A stretch of 64,000 nt of DNA from Desulfobacteraceae bacterium (GTDB lineage Bacteria > Desulfobacterota > Desulfobacteria > Desulfobacterales > UBA5852). Numbering within the stretch: the first letter of the stretch is position 1; the number at the start of each line of letters is the position of its first letter. Below are positions 25,602 to 34,028 of the stretch, in pieces. The notes beneath the pieces were generated by a model. That model saw only the letters and a program-made list of their open reading frames with translations, made no database searches and was not told the DNA's origin. Location of the stretch: assembly GCA_014237395.1 (NCBI GenBank), contig JABZFP010000043.1:62001-126000 (forward strand). The letters are read 5' to 3'. The translations under genes were made by a program, and so were the position numbers.

Positions 25602-26921
25602 TTACATTTCCGTCTCCGGGTGGAACACGGCGACGCCCATGAGATCATCCCCAAGGTATTCGCGTTCGTTAGGCCCAAGAACGCCAAGTGACAGCGCAAG
25701 CAGGGACCACAGGTGAACCACCGGGTAATTGCCGCCGTAGTGCTCGCTGAGTTCGTGGATCTGGGCGTGGCAGTTGTGGCAGGCCGCGATGCAGTAGTCT
25801 GCCCCGGTCGCCTTGATCTGGTCGTCTTTCAGCTTTCCGTAAGCCAGCCGCTGATCCTTGAAACCGGACTGGAGAAAACCGCCCCCGCCGCCGCAACAGT
25901 AGTTGTTCGACTTATTGGGTGTCATGTCGACGAAGTTCTCTTCGCCCACAACGGATTTGACCACGAAGCGCAGGTCGTCCGCAATGGGATCGCCGTAGGA
26001 CTTGCGCACGATCTGGCAGGGATCCTGGACGGTGAACTTGATCTTCAGGTCCTTGTTCCAGTCGGAACTGGGCTTGAGCTTGCCCTCCCGGATCCACTTG
26101 GCATAGTATTCGTAAATGTTCTTGACTTGAAACTTGTGCTCGACGTTGAACTTTTTCAGTCCTGCCAGGACTGAGAAGGTGACGTGCCCTCACTCGGTGT
26201 TGAGAAACGTCTTGCACCCCAGGGCGTCCGCTTGACCGGCGGTCTGCCGCACCAGGTGTTCCCACGCCTCGTCATCGGACAGGAACATGCAGTAATTTTC
26301 ACCACCCCACCCCTTGCTGCCGTAAGTCCAGTCGACACCGGCCAAGTGCAGGATCTTCCAGAGCGGTACCATTTCATCCGGTTCGGTCACCGGCTCTCTG
26401 GAATTCTGGTTGAGAAAAAATTCAGCCCCCGCTTTGTCGATGGGCGCCTGCATTTCAGCGAATTCAGGTTGGGCCTCCTGGTACTCTTCGAGCACATCCC
26501 CAACCACGAATACAAAATCGTCGGGGGAGGTTCCCATGGCACTGCCGCTTTCGTTGCGCAGGGCCATGTCGCAGGACCCAAGAATACCATTCGGTCGCTT
26601 TTCACGCGGAACCTGGGCCCGGGCGTTATAGACCAGCTGCGGAATGTCGATTTTCATGGGGCAGACATAGATGCATCGCTGGCACATGGAACACATCCAT
26701 ATCCAGGGACTGCTCAAAATTTCCTCGTCCAGTCCCAAGGCGGCCATTCGCAGAAACTTGCGTGGATCCATTCCCTCCAGACCCGTGGCAGGACAGCCCG
26801 ACGAACAGGCACCACAGGTCAGACACAGGTCGAGATTTCCGCCCTCCGGAAGAATCTCTTTAACCTTGTCGATAAAAAGACTCTTCTTCCTTTCTCCCAG
26901 TTTGATAACTGCTTCGAGCAT
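25602..26921 (-). CDS. HdrC-HdrB (HdrD-like) fusion selenoprotein, locus 1
   Basis: A 439-residue reading frame interrupted by one in-frame TGA (26192-26190, residue 244) that I interpret as selenocysteine. The N-terminus is a 2x[4Fe-4S] HdrC-like domain (Cys33/36/39/43 and 77/80/83/87). The C-terminus has a full CCG domain: Cys302, Cys342-Cys343, Cys381-x2-Cys384, the ligand set for a noncubane [4Fe-4S] cluster. The TGA takes the place of Cys in the T-E-C-G-H motif of the first CCG domain. The frame continues without another stop, homology continues across it, and a SECIS-like hairpin follows. Start 26921 has AAGGAG seven bases upstream. Likely role: thiol/disulfide or quinone-side electron transfer with HdrA. 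Confidence 0.85.
26156..26192 (-). promoter_or_regulatory. SECIS-like hairpin after in-frame UGA, locus 1
   Basis: Reading the minus strand: TGA (26192-26190), fifteen bases, then TCAGTCCT (26174-26167), loop GGC, AGGACTGA (26163-26156). This 8-bp perfect stem has G in the apical loop at the distance (23 bases from UGA to loop) expected of a bacterial SECIS element that recruits SelB-tRNA-Sec. The same geometry recurs at 42557-42592. Confidence 0.75.
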
Positions 26922-26924
26922 GCG

Positions 26925-27197
26925 CTACTCCTTTTCATAAAGATACGTATGGGATTTGATATCTTTCTTTTTGAGATAAATGCTGCAAAATTCACCCTCG
27001 TGTTCTTCTTCGAAGACAAATTCATGGGACAACGCCGGCAGAACTTTAAACAGATCATTGCGTGTGTCCGGATCCAGCCCCACGATTCTCACCACTTCGT
27101 TATTTTTCATTCCTCTGAAAACATGCGTCAGTTTTAGCAAGGTCAGGGATTTAATGGCCCCTCGGAAATCTACGATATAGTCGGCTGTTTTTTCCAA
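26925..27197 (-). CDS. TusA/SirA-like protein lacking the CPxP motif
   Basis: 90-residue protein with the TusA fold pattern (V-D-F-R-G start, L-L-K-L-T-H-V helix, V-R-I-V-G-L-D-P-D-T-R-N-D-L, F-C-S-I-Y-L-K-K-K end). The sulfur-carrying Cys of the usual C-P-x-P motif is missing (I-K-S-L-T-L instead), so it is unlikely to be a classical sulfur carrier. The start is TTG 27197 with AAAGGA about ten bases upstream. It is the first gene of the locus 1 operon, about 28 bases from the predicted sigma-54 transcription start and three bases before the Sec gene. Possibly an assembly or regulatory partner of the Hdr complex. Confidence 0.65.
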   Translation of the reverse strand: MEKTADYIVDFRGAIKSLTLLKLTHVFRGMKNNEVVRIVGLDPDTRNDLFKVLPALSHEFVFEEEHEGEFCSIYLKKKDIKSHTYLYEKE

Positions 27198-27236
27198 AAT
27201 CAGTACGTCCTTTTATTTACCGCGTAATTTCCATGA

Positions 27237-27251
27237 GCAACTATGGTGCCA
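27237..27251 (-). promoter_or_regulatory. Sigma-54 promoter of locus 1 Hdr/MetF operon
   Basis: On the minus strand TGGCAC (27251-27246), five bases, TTGC (27240-27237): an exact match to the -24/-12 consensus. The expected RNA start is near 27225, 28 bases before the first gene. A sigma-54 activator is encoded divergently 170 bp away, with palindromic operators between, so activation by that protein is likely. Confidence 0.85.
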
Positions 27252-27357
27252 TACCCCTGCTATATCTCTATGGGCATATGATTTTCTTAAGAATTCAAAC
27301 CATTGAATTGGCAGTCGTAAATAATTTTCAAAATGCATTGCCTCCTCCCTGCTAAAA

Positions 27358-27397
27358 TGTTAAATCGATACCATTTAACAGGTGTTAAAATTTAACA
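27358..27397. promoter_or_regulatory. Paired TGTTAAA palindromic operators (enhancer sites)
   Basis: Site 1: TGTTAAAT (27358-27365), seven bases, ATTTAACA (27373-27380). Site 2: TGTTAAA-A-TTTAACA (27383-27397). Their centres are 21 bp apart, two helical turns, so two dimers would bind the same DNA face. They lie 107-146 bp upstream of the sigma-54 promoter and just before the activator gene, ideal for activation of the operon and autoregulation of the activator. Confidence 0.7.
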
Positions 27398-27408
27398 GGC
27401 AAACCTGA

Positions 27409-28794
27409 ATGTTCGAACACGAATTAGACCGGTACTGGCATACGGTGGCCAATACAATCAGCGACGGCATCATGGTCGTTGATGAGCAGGGCATCATCAT
27501 TTATGTCAATGAGGCTTTTGAAGGCATCACAGGGTTTTCAAAAGATGAAATGGTCGGCAGGGACTGCTCGATTTTGAACTGCGACATCTGCCAGGAAGTT
27601 CGTGAAAACCGAGGTTGCCATTGGTGTGCCCTTTTTCAGGACGGCAATATGAGGCGACGGCGCTGTGTCTTTCGCCATAAAGACGGTCACTCAATCCACG
27701 CGCTTAAAAACGCCTCCATTTTTCACGATGACCATGGCAATGTCATTGGCGCCGTTGAAACGGTCACCGACATAACGGACCTTATCGAAAAGGACAACCG
27801 TATCGCTGAATACCAGCGGGAACTGCGGTCTGCGGACAAGTTCCAAGGCATCATCGGCGCATCGGCGCAGATGCAGAAAATCTTCGATCTGATCACCAAT
27901 GCCTCCCGTTCAGATGCTCCGGTCATCATCTATGGCGAAAGCGGGACCGGCAAAGAACTGGTGGCCAGAGCAATCCACCGGCTTAGTGAAAGATTCCGGG
28001 GGCCTTACGTCAAAATCAATTGTGCCGCACTGACCGAGTCTTTACTTGAAAGCGAGCTGTTCGGGCATGTCAAAGGGGCCTATACAGGTGCCGTTAAAGA
28101 CCGATCCGGGCGATTTGAAACAGCCCATGGAGGAAGTATTTTCCTGGATGAAATTGGGGATCTGCCGCTGGCCACCCAGGTAAAACTACTCCGGGTTCTC
28201 GAGGAGAAAATCGTTGAGCGGGTAGGCGCCAATACATCTATTCCAGTGGATGTGCGGATCATTTCGGCCACAAACCGGGACCTTAAGGAACTTATTGGAA
28301 GCGATATTTTTCGGAAAGACTTATATTTTCGTATTAACGTTATCCCGGTTCACCTTCCGCCGTTGCGCGAAAGGATCGAAGACATCCCGCTGCTGGCCGA
28401 CGCCTTTTTTCGCAAGATCCGCCTGAAAGTCAACAAGAAATTCACCGCCATCTCCAGGGAAACCATGGCGGCCCTGATGAATTATACCTGGCCCGGCAAC
28501 GTACGCGAGTTGAAAAGCGCATTCGAATACGCCTGCGTCACCTGTCAAGAGGGAACGATTCAACCTGAGCACCTGCCGGAGAATATACTTACCGAAAAAA
28601 AGTTATCTGGGTCAGCTAAACGCATCTCTATCAACCGGGAAGAAATAAAAAAAATAGAGCTTATCGAAACCTTGGAAGAGACTGGCGGGAACCAGTCTGC
28701 CGCCGCTAAACTGCTGGGCGTGACCCGGGTAACAATCTGGAACAGAATGAAACGATACGGGATCAGTTCTAAAAATAACATCACCGTAAATTAA
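27409..28794 (+). CDS. Sigma-54-dependent activator with Cys-rich PAS domain
   Basis: 461-residue NtrC-type regulator: PAS domain (about 10-125), AAA+ ATPase (about 146-385) with Walker A G-E-S-G-T-G-K-E (176-183) and the sigma-54 contact loop G-A-Y-T-G-A (223-228), then a Fis-type helix-turn-helix (about 425-455). The PAS domain holds six Cys (53, 58, 61, 70, 73, 86), suggesting a redox-active or metal-bound sensor rather than phosphorylation, since no receiver domain is present. It is divergent from the locus 1 operon, which carries a perfect sigma-54 promoter, and is its probable activator. Confidence 0.9.
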   Translation: MFEHELDRYWHTVANTISDGIMVVDEQGIIIYVNEAFEGITGFSKDEMVGRDCSILNCDICQEVRENRGCHWCALFQDGNMRRRRCVFRHKDGHSIHALKNASIFHDDHGNVIGAVETVTDITDLIEKDNRIAEYQRELRSADKFQGIIGASAQMQKIFDLITNASRSDAPVIIYGESGTGKELVARAIHRLSERFRGPYVKINCAALTESLLESELFGHVKGAYTGAVKDRSGRFETAHGGSIFLDEIGDLPLATQVKLLRVLEEKIVERVGANTSIPVDVRIISATNRDLKELIGSDIFRKDLYFRINVIPVHLPPLRERIEDIPLLADAFFRKIRLKVNKKFTAISRETMAALMNYTWPGNVRELKSAFEYACVTCQEGTIQPEHLPENILTEKKLSGSAKRISINREEIKKIELIETLEETGGNQSAAAKLLGVTRVTIWNRMKRYGISSKNNITVN

Positions 28795-29312
28795 AACCCC
28801 ACCACTTGATCTTTCTTCGAAAAAATCTGCAAACAAACATTGTTCCACAGATCCACTGCCATACACCCCTCGAAGTGTTGCCGGCGCTTCCGTCGAAAGC
28901 AGGATTCCGATCCACGATGCCGTCAAGATGGCGATGATGCCGGAGGAGGCTCCAAACCCGCCCTCCTTCAACCGGTTGCCGGATATGATCAATCCGGATT
29001 TCCTTTGGGCAGTTAGGGGCGGATGAGGGTGTAGAGCGGGGGCCGCGATAGGCGCCGGGCGATATCGGTCGCCAACCACGCTATGGAGGGTTGGGTTTTT
29101 ATCATCGGGTTATCGCGTCAGGATACGAAAATGCCGCCAGGCGCTTCCTTATGCTAAAAATAGCCGGTGGAGGTTTTATGGGCCATCCGGTGGCGTGTTA
29201 TCGGGTGTTGAAGGCTGGCGGCATACCTATATAATAATCATGAATGGGGCCTTGGCCATCGCCATCATCAAATAAGAAAAGGATTGGGTCGGCGGTTGGT
29301 CGGTGCCTGGGA
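28795..29312. other. Intergenic region, no gene recognised
   Basis: 518 bp between the end of the sigma-54 activator gene and the end of the acyl-CoA ligase gene (convergent). Short open frames have no family signature. CCGGAT (28979-28984) and ATCCGG (28992-28997) form a small hairpin that could be a weak terminator for the activator gene. It may be eroded coding sequence, but no frame is convincing. Confidence 0.3.
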
Positions 29313-31130
29313 TCAACCGGCCGATGCACGGGTGTACATCCCCTCGATGAGAACCTCGAAAGCCTTGTGCACGTATTTGCGCTTGACCTTCATGGTGGGG
29401 GTGACCTCGCCGTCTTCCTCGTAAAGCTTTTTGGGCAGGATAGCGAATTTCCGGACGTTTTCCACCCGGGCCACCTGGGTATTGACCTGGTCGACTTCCG
29501 CCTGGATCAGGTTGCGGATATCCTCATCGAGGGTCAGGTCCTTGTAGGTGGCAAACTGGATTTTGTGGTCCTGGGCGTATTTGATGACATTGTCCTCGTC
29601 GATCATGATGAGCGCGGTCAGGTATTTGCGCCGATCACCGATCACGACGGCGTCGTTGATGTACGGGCTGGCCTTGAGCTTGTTTTCAATATACTGCGGG
29701 GTGATGTTTTTACCGCCGGCCGTGACGATGATGTCTTTTTTACGGTCGGTGATGCGCAGGTAGCCATCTTCGTCCAATTCCCCCACGTCGCCCGAGTAGA
29801 GCCAGCCGTCCTGCAATGTTTCCCGGGTCGCGGCGTCGTTCTTGTAGTACCCCTTGAACACGCCGGGCGATTTGACCAGGATTTCACCGTCTTCGGCGAT
29901 GCGCACTTCAGCGCCGTGTAACGGCGGGCCCACCTTGCCGAATTTGACCTTGTCGGCCTTGGAGATGCAGGTAACCCCGGTGCCCTCGGTCTGTCCGTAG
30001 CCCTCCACCAGATTAACCCCGATGGACTGAAAATAGTGCAGGACGTCGGGGGCAATGGGTGCCGCCCCCGAGTAGGCGATGCGAATGCGGTCCAGCCCCA
30101 TGCGTTTTTTCAGTTTGCGCAGCACAGCGAAATGAGCCAGGCCGAACATCAGGCGCAGGTAGGCGGGCAGGGGTTGAAAATTCATGATGCGATCCGCCCG
30201 TTTTTTACCCACCGACAGGGCCAGACCGAAAACCAGCCGTTTAAACCAGGTGGCGTCCGACATCCGGATGGTCGTTGCCGAGGCGTATTTTTCCCAGATC
30301 CGCGGCACGGCATAGCCCACCGTCGGCGAAACTTCGACCATGTTGTCCGTGACGGTGTCCGGTTTTTCGACGAAATTGACCACATAGCCATGGGTGATGT
30401 GGGCAAAGACCGAAAATAGCCGCTCGAAGATATGGCAGAGGGGCAGAAACGAGAGCACCTCGTCGCTGCGATGGATGGGGTTGTCGTGGATGACGGCCCG
30501 GGCCATCCAGGTCACGTTGCGGTGGGTCAGCATGGCACCCTTGGGGGGGCCGGTGGTTCCAGAGGTGTAGATCAGAACAGACAGGTCGTCGGGTTTAACC
30601 TGGTGCATCCGCTGGGTCAGGGCCTCCGGGGCATCCTTCATGGCGCGGTGGCCGGCCTCCTGGAGGGCTTCGAAGGTCATCACCAGGGGGTCTTCGAATT
30701 GCTGCAGCCCTTCCAGGTCCCAGACAATGACCTTGCGCAGGGACGGGGCCTGATCCCGGAACATGAGCCATTTGTCCAGCTGTTCCTCGTTTTCCACGAA
30801 GAGAAAGGTCGTTTCGGCGTGGTCCACGATAAACTGGACCTGCTGCCAGGCGTTGGTGGCGTAAATTCCCACCGATACACCGCCGGCGCATTGCACGGCC
30901 ATGTCGGCCAGCACCCACTCGGGGCAATTGTCGCCGATGATGCCGACACACTCGCCGGGCTGCAGCCCCATGGCGATCAGGGCCGATCCGATCTGACGAA
31001 CCTGCTCAAAATAGGTCTGCCAGGACATATCGCGCCAGAGGCCGAAGGTTTTCTGGCGCAGGGCGACCCGTTCCGGTTGACGCGCCACCGTTTGTTCGAA
31101 AACCTTGGGGGTCGTATCAGCCGCCGTCAT
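29313..31130 (-). CDS. Long-chain-type acyl-CoA synthetase (AMP-forming)
   Basis: 605-residue ANL-superfamily ligase that activates a carboxylic acid to its CoA thioester via an acyl-adenylate. The P-loop Y-T-S-G-T-T-G-P-P-K-G-A, the G-Y-G-Q-T-E-G motif, W-L-Y-S-G-D-V-G and the C-terminal D-R-K-K-D-I-I-V-T-A-G-G-K are all visible. Start 31130 has GGAGGTGAT directly upstream and follows the livF stop by one base. It is the last gene of the liv importer operon, so its substrate is probably a carboxylate taken up by that transporter (fatty, aromatic or branched-chain acid). Confidence 0.85.
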   Translation of the reverse strand: MTAADTTPKVFEQTVARQPERVALRQKTFGLWRDMSWQTYFEQVRQIGSALIAMGLQPGECVGIIGDNCPEWVLADMAVQCAGGVSVGIYATNAWQQVQFIVDHAETTFLFVENEEQLDKWLMFRDQAPSLRKVIVWDLEGLQQFEDPLVMTFEALQEAGHRAMKDAPEALTQRMHQVKPDDLSVLIYTSGTTGPPKGAMLTHRNVTWMARAVIHDNPIHRSDEVLSFLPLCHIFERLFSVFAHITHGYVVNFVEKPDTVTDNMVEVSPTVGYAVPRIWEKYASATTIRMSDATWFKRLVFGLALSVGKKRADRIMNFQPLPAYLRLMFGLAHFAVLRKLKKRMGLDRIRIAYSGAAPIAPDVLHYFQSIGVNLVEGYGQTEGTGVTCISKADKVKFGKVGPPLHGAEVRIAEDGEILVKSPGVFKGYYKNDAATRETLQDGWLYSGDVGELDEDGYLRITDRKKDIIVTAGGKNITPQYIENKLKASPYINDAVVIGDRRKYLTALIMIDEDNVIKYAQDHKIQFATYKDLTLDEDIRNLIQAEVDQVNTQVARVENVRKFAILPKKLYEEDGEVTPTMKVKRKYVHKAFEVLIEGMYTRASAG

Positions 31131-31131
31131 A

Positions 31132-31908
31132 TCACCTCCACCGCCGTTTGCGTTTCCATCGTTGATAGCCTTTGGCCGATGATTCATCCTGCATGCCAAG
31201 ATAGAATTCTTTCACGTTAGGGTCGTTCAAGAGCTCTTGGGAGGACCCCTTCATGACGAAGCGGCCGTTTTCGAGGATCAGGCCCATGTCCGCGATGTTG
31301 AGGGCCATGCGGGCATTTTGCTCGACGAGCAGGATCGTGACCCCCTCGGTGTTAATCTGGGTGATGATCCGGAAGATCTCCTTGACCAGCAGCGGAGAGA
31401 GCCCCAGGGAGGGTTCGTCCAGACAGAGCAGCTTAGGGCGGCTCATGAGGGCCCGGCCGATGGCCAGCATTTGCTGTTCGCCGCCCGAGAGCGTACCGGC
31501 CCACTGGTGGGTGCGGTTGGCCAGAATCGGAAAATAATCGTACACCCGTTCGAAATCCTGCCGGATGCCGTCCCGGTCGCGGCGGACATAGGCCCCCATG
31601 AGCAGGTTTTCACGGACACTGAGTTCCTCGAACACCTCGCGCCCTTCGGGGACATAGGAGATGCCGCGGCGGACAATGTCTTCCGTGTCACGGCCGTCGA
31701 TGCTCTGGCCTTCGAACAGGATGGAGCCCTTGTCGGGCTGGTCTTCGATCAGGCCCATCAGCGTTTTGAGAATGGTGGATTTTCCGGCGCCGTTGTTGCC
31801 TAAAATCGCGGTGACACTTCCTTCCATAACGGTCAGGGAGGCCCCCCGGATGGCATAGATCAGATCGTAGTAGGTTTCGATGTTCCGGATTTCAAGCAGC
31901 GGATTCAC
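31132..31908 (-). CDS. livF: Branched-chain-type ABC transporter ATPase LivF
   Basis: 258-residue ABC ATPase of the LivF type. Walker A (G-N-N-G-A-G-K-S-T), the signature L-S-G-G-E-Q-Q-M and Walker B (L-L-C-L-D-E-P-S) are complete, with the family's early N-I-E-T-Y-Y. It powers the LivHM permease together with LivG, whose 3' end it overlaps by 17 bases. It is slightly extended at the C-terminus (M-Q-D-E-S-S-A-K-G-Y onward) relative to ordinary LivF. Confidence 0.9.
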   Translation of the reverse strand: MNPLLEIRNIETYYDLIYAIRGASLTVMEGSVTAILGNNGAGKSTILKTLMGLIEDQPDKGSILFEGQSIDGRDTEDIVRRGISYVPEGREVFEELSVRENLLMGAYVRRDRDGIRQDFERVYDYFPILANRTHQWAGTLSGGEQQMLAIGRALMSRPKLLCLDEPSLGLSPLLVKEIFRIITQINTEGVTILLVEQNARMALNIADMGLILENGRFVMKGSSQELLNDPNVKEFYLGMQDESSAKGYQRWKRKRRWR

Positions 31909-32683
31909 AGTCTTCCTCTTCTCCCAGGTAGGCCTTGAGCACTTCGGGATGACGGCGGACCTCGTCGGCGGTGCCTGTCACGATGGGCTGGCCGAAGTTG
32001 ATGGCCAGAATGTGGTCGGAGATGTCCATGACCATGCGCATGTCATGTTCGATCAGAAGGATGGTAATGCCCAGATCGTCCTGGATGTCCTTGATCCAGA
32101 AGATCATGTCCTGTTTTTCTTCAGAGGTCATACCGGCGCAGGGTTCGTCCAACAAGAGCAGTTTGGGCTCCAGGGCCAGAGCCCGGGCCAGTTCCACCAT
32201 TTTCTGAGTGCCATACGGCAATCCCCCCACCAGCTTGCCGCGTACGGACTGGAGCCGCAGGAGGTCGATGATTTCTTCCACCCGCCGGCGGTGGGACCGT
32301 TCTTCCTGTCCGGCAAAGGAGCGCCTCCCCCACATGCAGGCTCCCCGAAACAGACCGGTTCGCATGAAGACATGCCGCCCCAGCATGATGTTTTCCATGG
32401 TGGTCATGTTGGCGAAGAGCTCTATGTTTTGGAAGGTTCGGGCGATTCCCTGACGGGCGATCTGGTCCGGCCGCAGGCCCTGGATTTCCCGTCCGTCAAA
32501 GCGGATGGTGCCAGTATTGGGATGATAGATGCCGTTGATGCAGTTGAAAAGGGTGGTCTTGCCAGCCCCGTTGGGCCCGATGATGGCAAAGACCTCCTTC
32601 TCCTGTACGTCGAAACGGATGTTCTGCAGGGCTTGCAGGCCCCCGAAGGAGATGGCCAGATTGTCGATGCTGAAAAAGGTCAT
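31892..32683 (-). CDS. livG: Branched-chain-type ABC transporter ATPase LivG
   Basis: 263-residue LivG-type ABC ATPase. Walker A (G-P-N-G-A-G-K-T-T), signature and Walker B (L-L-L-D-E-P-C-A-G-M) are visible; the segment V-F-M-R-T-G-L-F-R-G is characteristic of LivG. The start ATG at 32683 is preferred, with AAGG about eleven bases upstream; a GTG twelve bases earlier is the alternative. It lies between livK (100 bp upstream) and livF in the importer operon. Confidence 0.9.
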   Translation of the reverse strand: MTFFSIDNLAISFGGLQALQNIRFDVQEKEVFAIIGPNGAGKTTLFNCINGIYHPNTGTIRFDGREIQGLRPDQIARQGIARTFQNIELFANMTTMENIMLGRHVFMRTGLFRGACMWGRRSFAGQEERSHRRRVEEIIDLLRLQSVRGKLVGGLPYGTQKMVELARALALEPKLLLLDEPCAGMTSEEKQDMIFWIKDIQDDLGITILLIEHDMRMVMDISDHILAINFGQPIVTGTADEVRRHPEVLKAYLGEEEDCESAA

Positions 32684-32785
32684 GGGATGCGGCACCTTGT
32701 CATGATGCGAAGATAGCGATAATTCTTGCTGTTTTTATCAGCCGTCGCCGCACGACAGCATGCGGCGGCGGCTATACCAATGAAT

Positions 32786-33979
32786 TTATTCGATCGTGGC
32801 CCAATCGGTTAACTGCTTGGCTTTGCCACCCGCCAAACACTGGACCAGGAAGACCTCTCTCTGACCCTGGCGGCAGCCTGGATCGTTGGGGTCAAAGGGA
32901 TAGTAGCTTATATTGCCGCTGATGCCCTTGAAATCCCTGAGACCTTCCAGCTCCTGAACCAGGCGCTCCCGGGTCAAATCCGGCCCGCAGCGCCGGATGG
33001 CTTCAACCAGCGGTTCGGCCCAAACGATGCCGGCGGAATAGAACACACCCCAGCGTTCGTCCTTGGCAGCGTACTGGTCAAAGGCTTCCTGCTTGTAGGT
33101 CCGCATCAGGGGGTAGTCGGAATCAGGAAGCTCGCCGAAAGACGCTGCAATTACCCCTTCCCAGGCCCCCTTGCTGATGTGCATCATGAGGGGGAAATCG
33201 GAGCAGGTGCTGGTGCTCATGAACTGGGGGGTGAACCGCATGGCCTTGCTGATGCCTACCGTCATGAGGGCATGCTTGACGGTCGTCCATAACAGCACCA
33301 CCTCGGCCTCGGATTTCTTGAGTTTCATGACGTGGGGCTTGAGATCGCCGTCGGTGAGGTTGACGGGCACTTCGGCCACCAATTCCAATCCGGAGCGGGC
33401 CAGTTCTTCTTTTGCGCCCATGAGGCCGTTTTTGCCGTAGTCGTCGTTCTGGTAGATGATGGCGATCTTCTTCTTGCCCATGTTGGCCACAGCATAGCGG
33501 CAGAGGGTCTTGGCTTCGATTTCATAGAGGGGATAGACCGCAAAGAGGTATTTGTAGGGCGGGTCAATCCAGTGGCGGGAGCCGGCCGAAGGCCCCACCC
33601 ATGGCACGCCGCGTTCCATCAAATAATCGCGCACCGCCAGCCCCGGCGCCGTGCCGACCCCGCCGACCCACGCAAAAATGCCCACGCCCTCCTGCAGTTC
33701 CTTGACGCCGGCCTTGGTTTTGGCCGGATTGTAGGCGTCATCGAACATATGGTGAATCAGTTTACGCCCGTGGATGCCACCTCGCTCGTTGATCATCTTG
33801 AAATAGGCGTCCGTACCCCGGGCGACAGAACCCCAGGCCGCGGCCGGGCCGGTCTGGGGCCCCCACTGGCCGATGTGAATCTCCGTGTCGGTGACGCCTT
33901 CCTCGGCCGTGACGCCGCTAACGAGGCCCAACAGGACGATGACGCCCGATAGTAATAGCACCAACCCATTCCTTTTCAT
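32786..33979 (-). CDS. Periplasmic ABC substrate-binding protein (LivK-like)
   Basis: 397-residue type-1 periplasmic binding protein with a signal peptide (M-K-R-N-G-L-V-L-L-L-S-G-V, cleavage near V-T-A-E-E). The mature part starts I-H-I-G-Q-W-G-P-Q-T-G-P-A-A-A-W-G, the ligand-loop form of the Leu/Ile/Val-binding family, but this subgroup often binds aromatic or other carboxylates rather than amino acids. It captures the solute for LivHMGF. The gene sits in the middle of the operon between livH and livG. Ligand unknown. Confidence 0.85.
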   Translation of the reverse strand: MKRNGLVLLLSGVIVLLGLVSGVTAEEGVTDTEIHIGQWGPQTGPAAAWGSVARGTDAYFKMINERGGIHGRKLIHHMFDDAYNPAKTKAGVKELQEGVGIFAWVGGVGTAPGLAVRDYLMERGVPWVGPSAGSRHWIDPPYKYLFAVYPLYEIEAKTLCRYAVANMGKKKIAIIYQNDDYGKNGLMGAKEELARSGLELVAEVPVNLTDGDLKPHVMKLKKSEAEVVLLWTTVKHALMTVGISKAMRFTPQFMSTSTCSDFPLMMHISKGAWEGVIAASFGELPDSDYPLMRTYKQEAFDQYAAKDERWGVFYSAGIVWAEPLVEAIRRCGPDLTRERLVQELEGLRDFKGISGNISYYPFDPNDPGCRQGQREVFLVQCLAGGKAKQLTDWATIE

Positions 33980-34028
33980 GGTCGCCTCCTTTGTCTGGCT
34001 GCGATGGGGGATGATCCGCCCATCGGGG

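Noticed and set aside
25602..26009. A separate 135-residue CCG-domain gene starting at GTG 26009
   Set aside because: The frame is continuous with the upstream HdrC-like gene through one TGA, the CCG ligand Cys302 lies upstream of this start, and the paralogue at 42020 shows the same structure. It is the C-terminal part of a selenoprotein.
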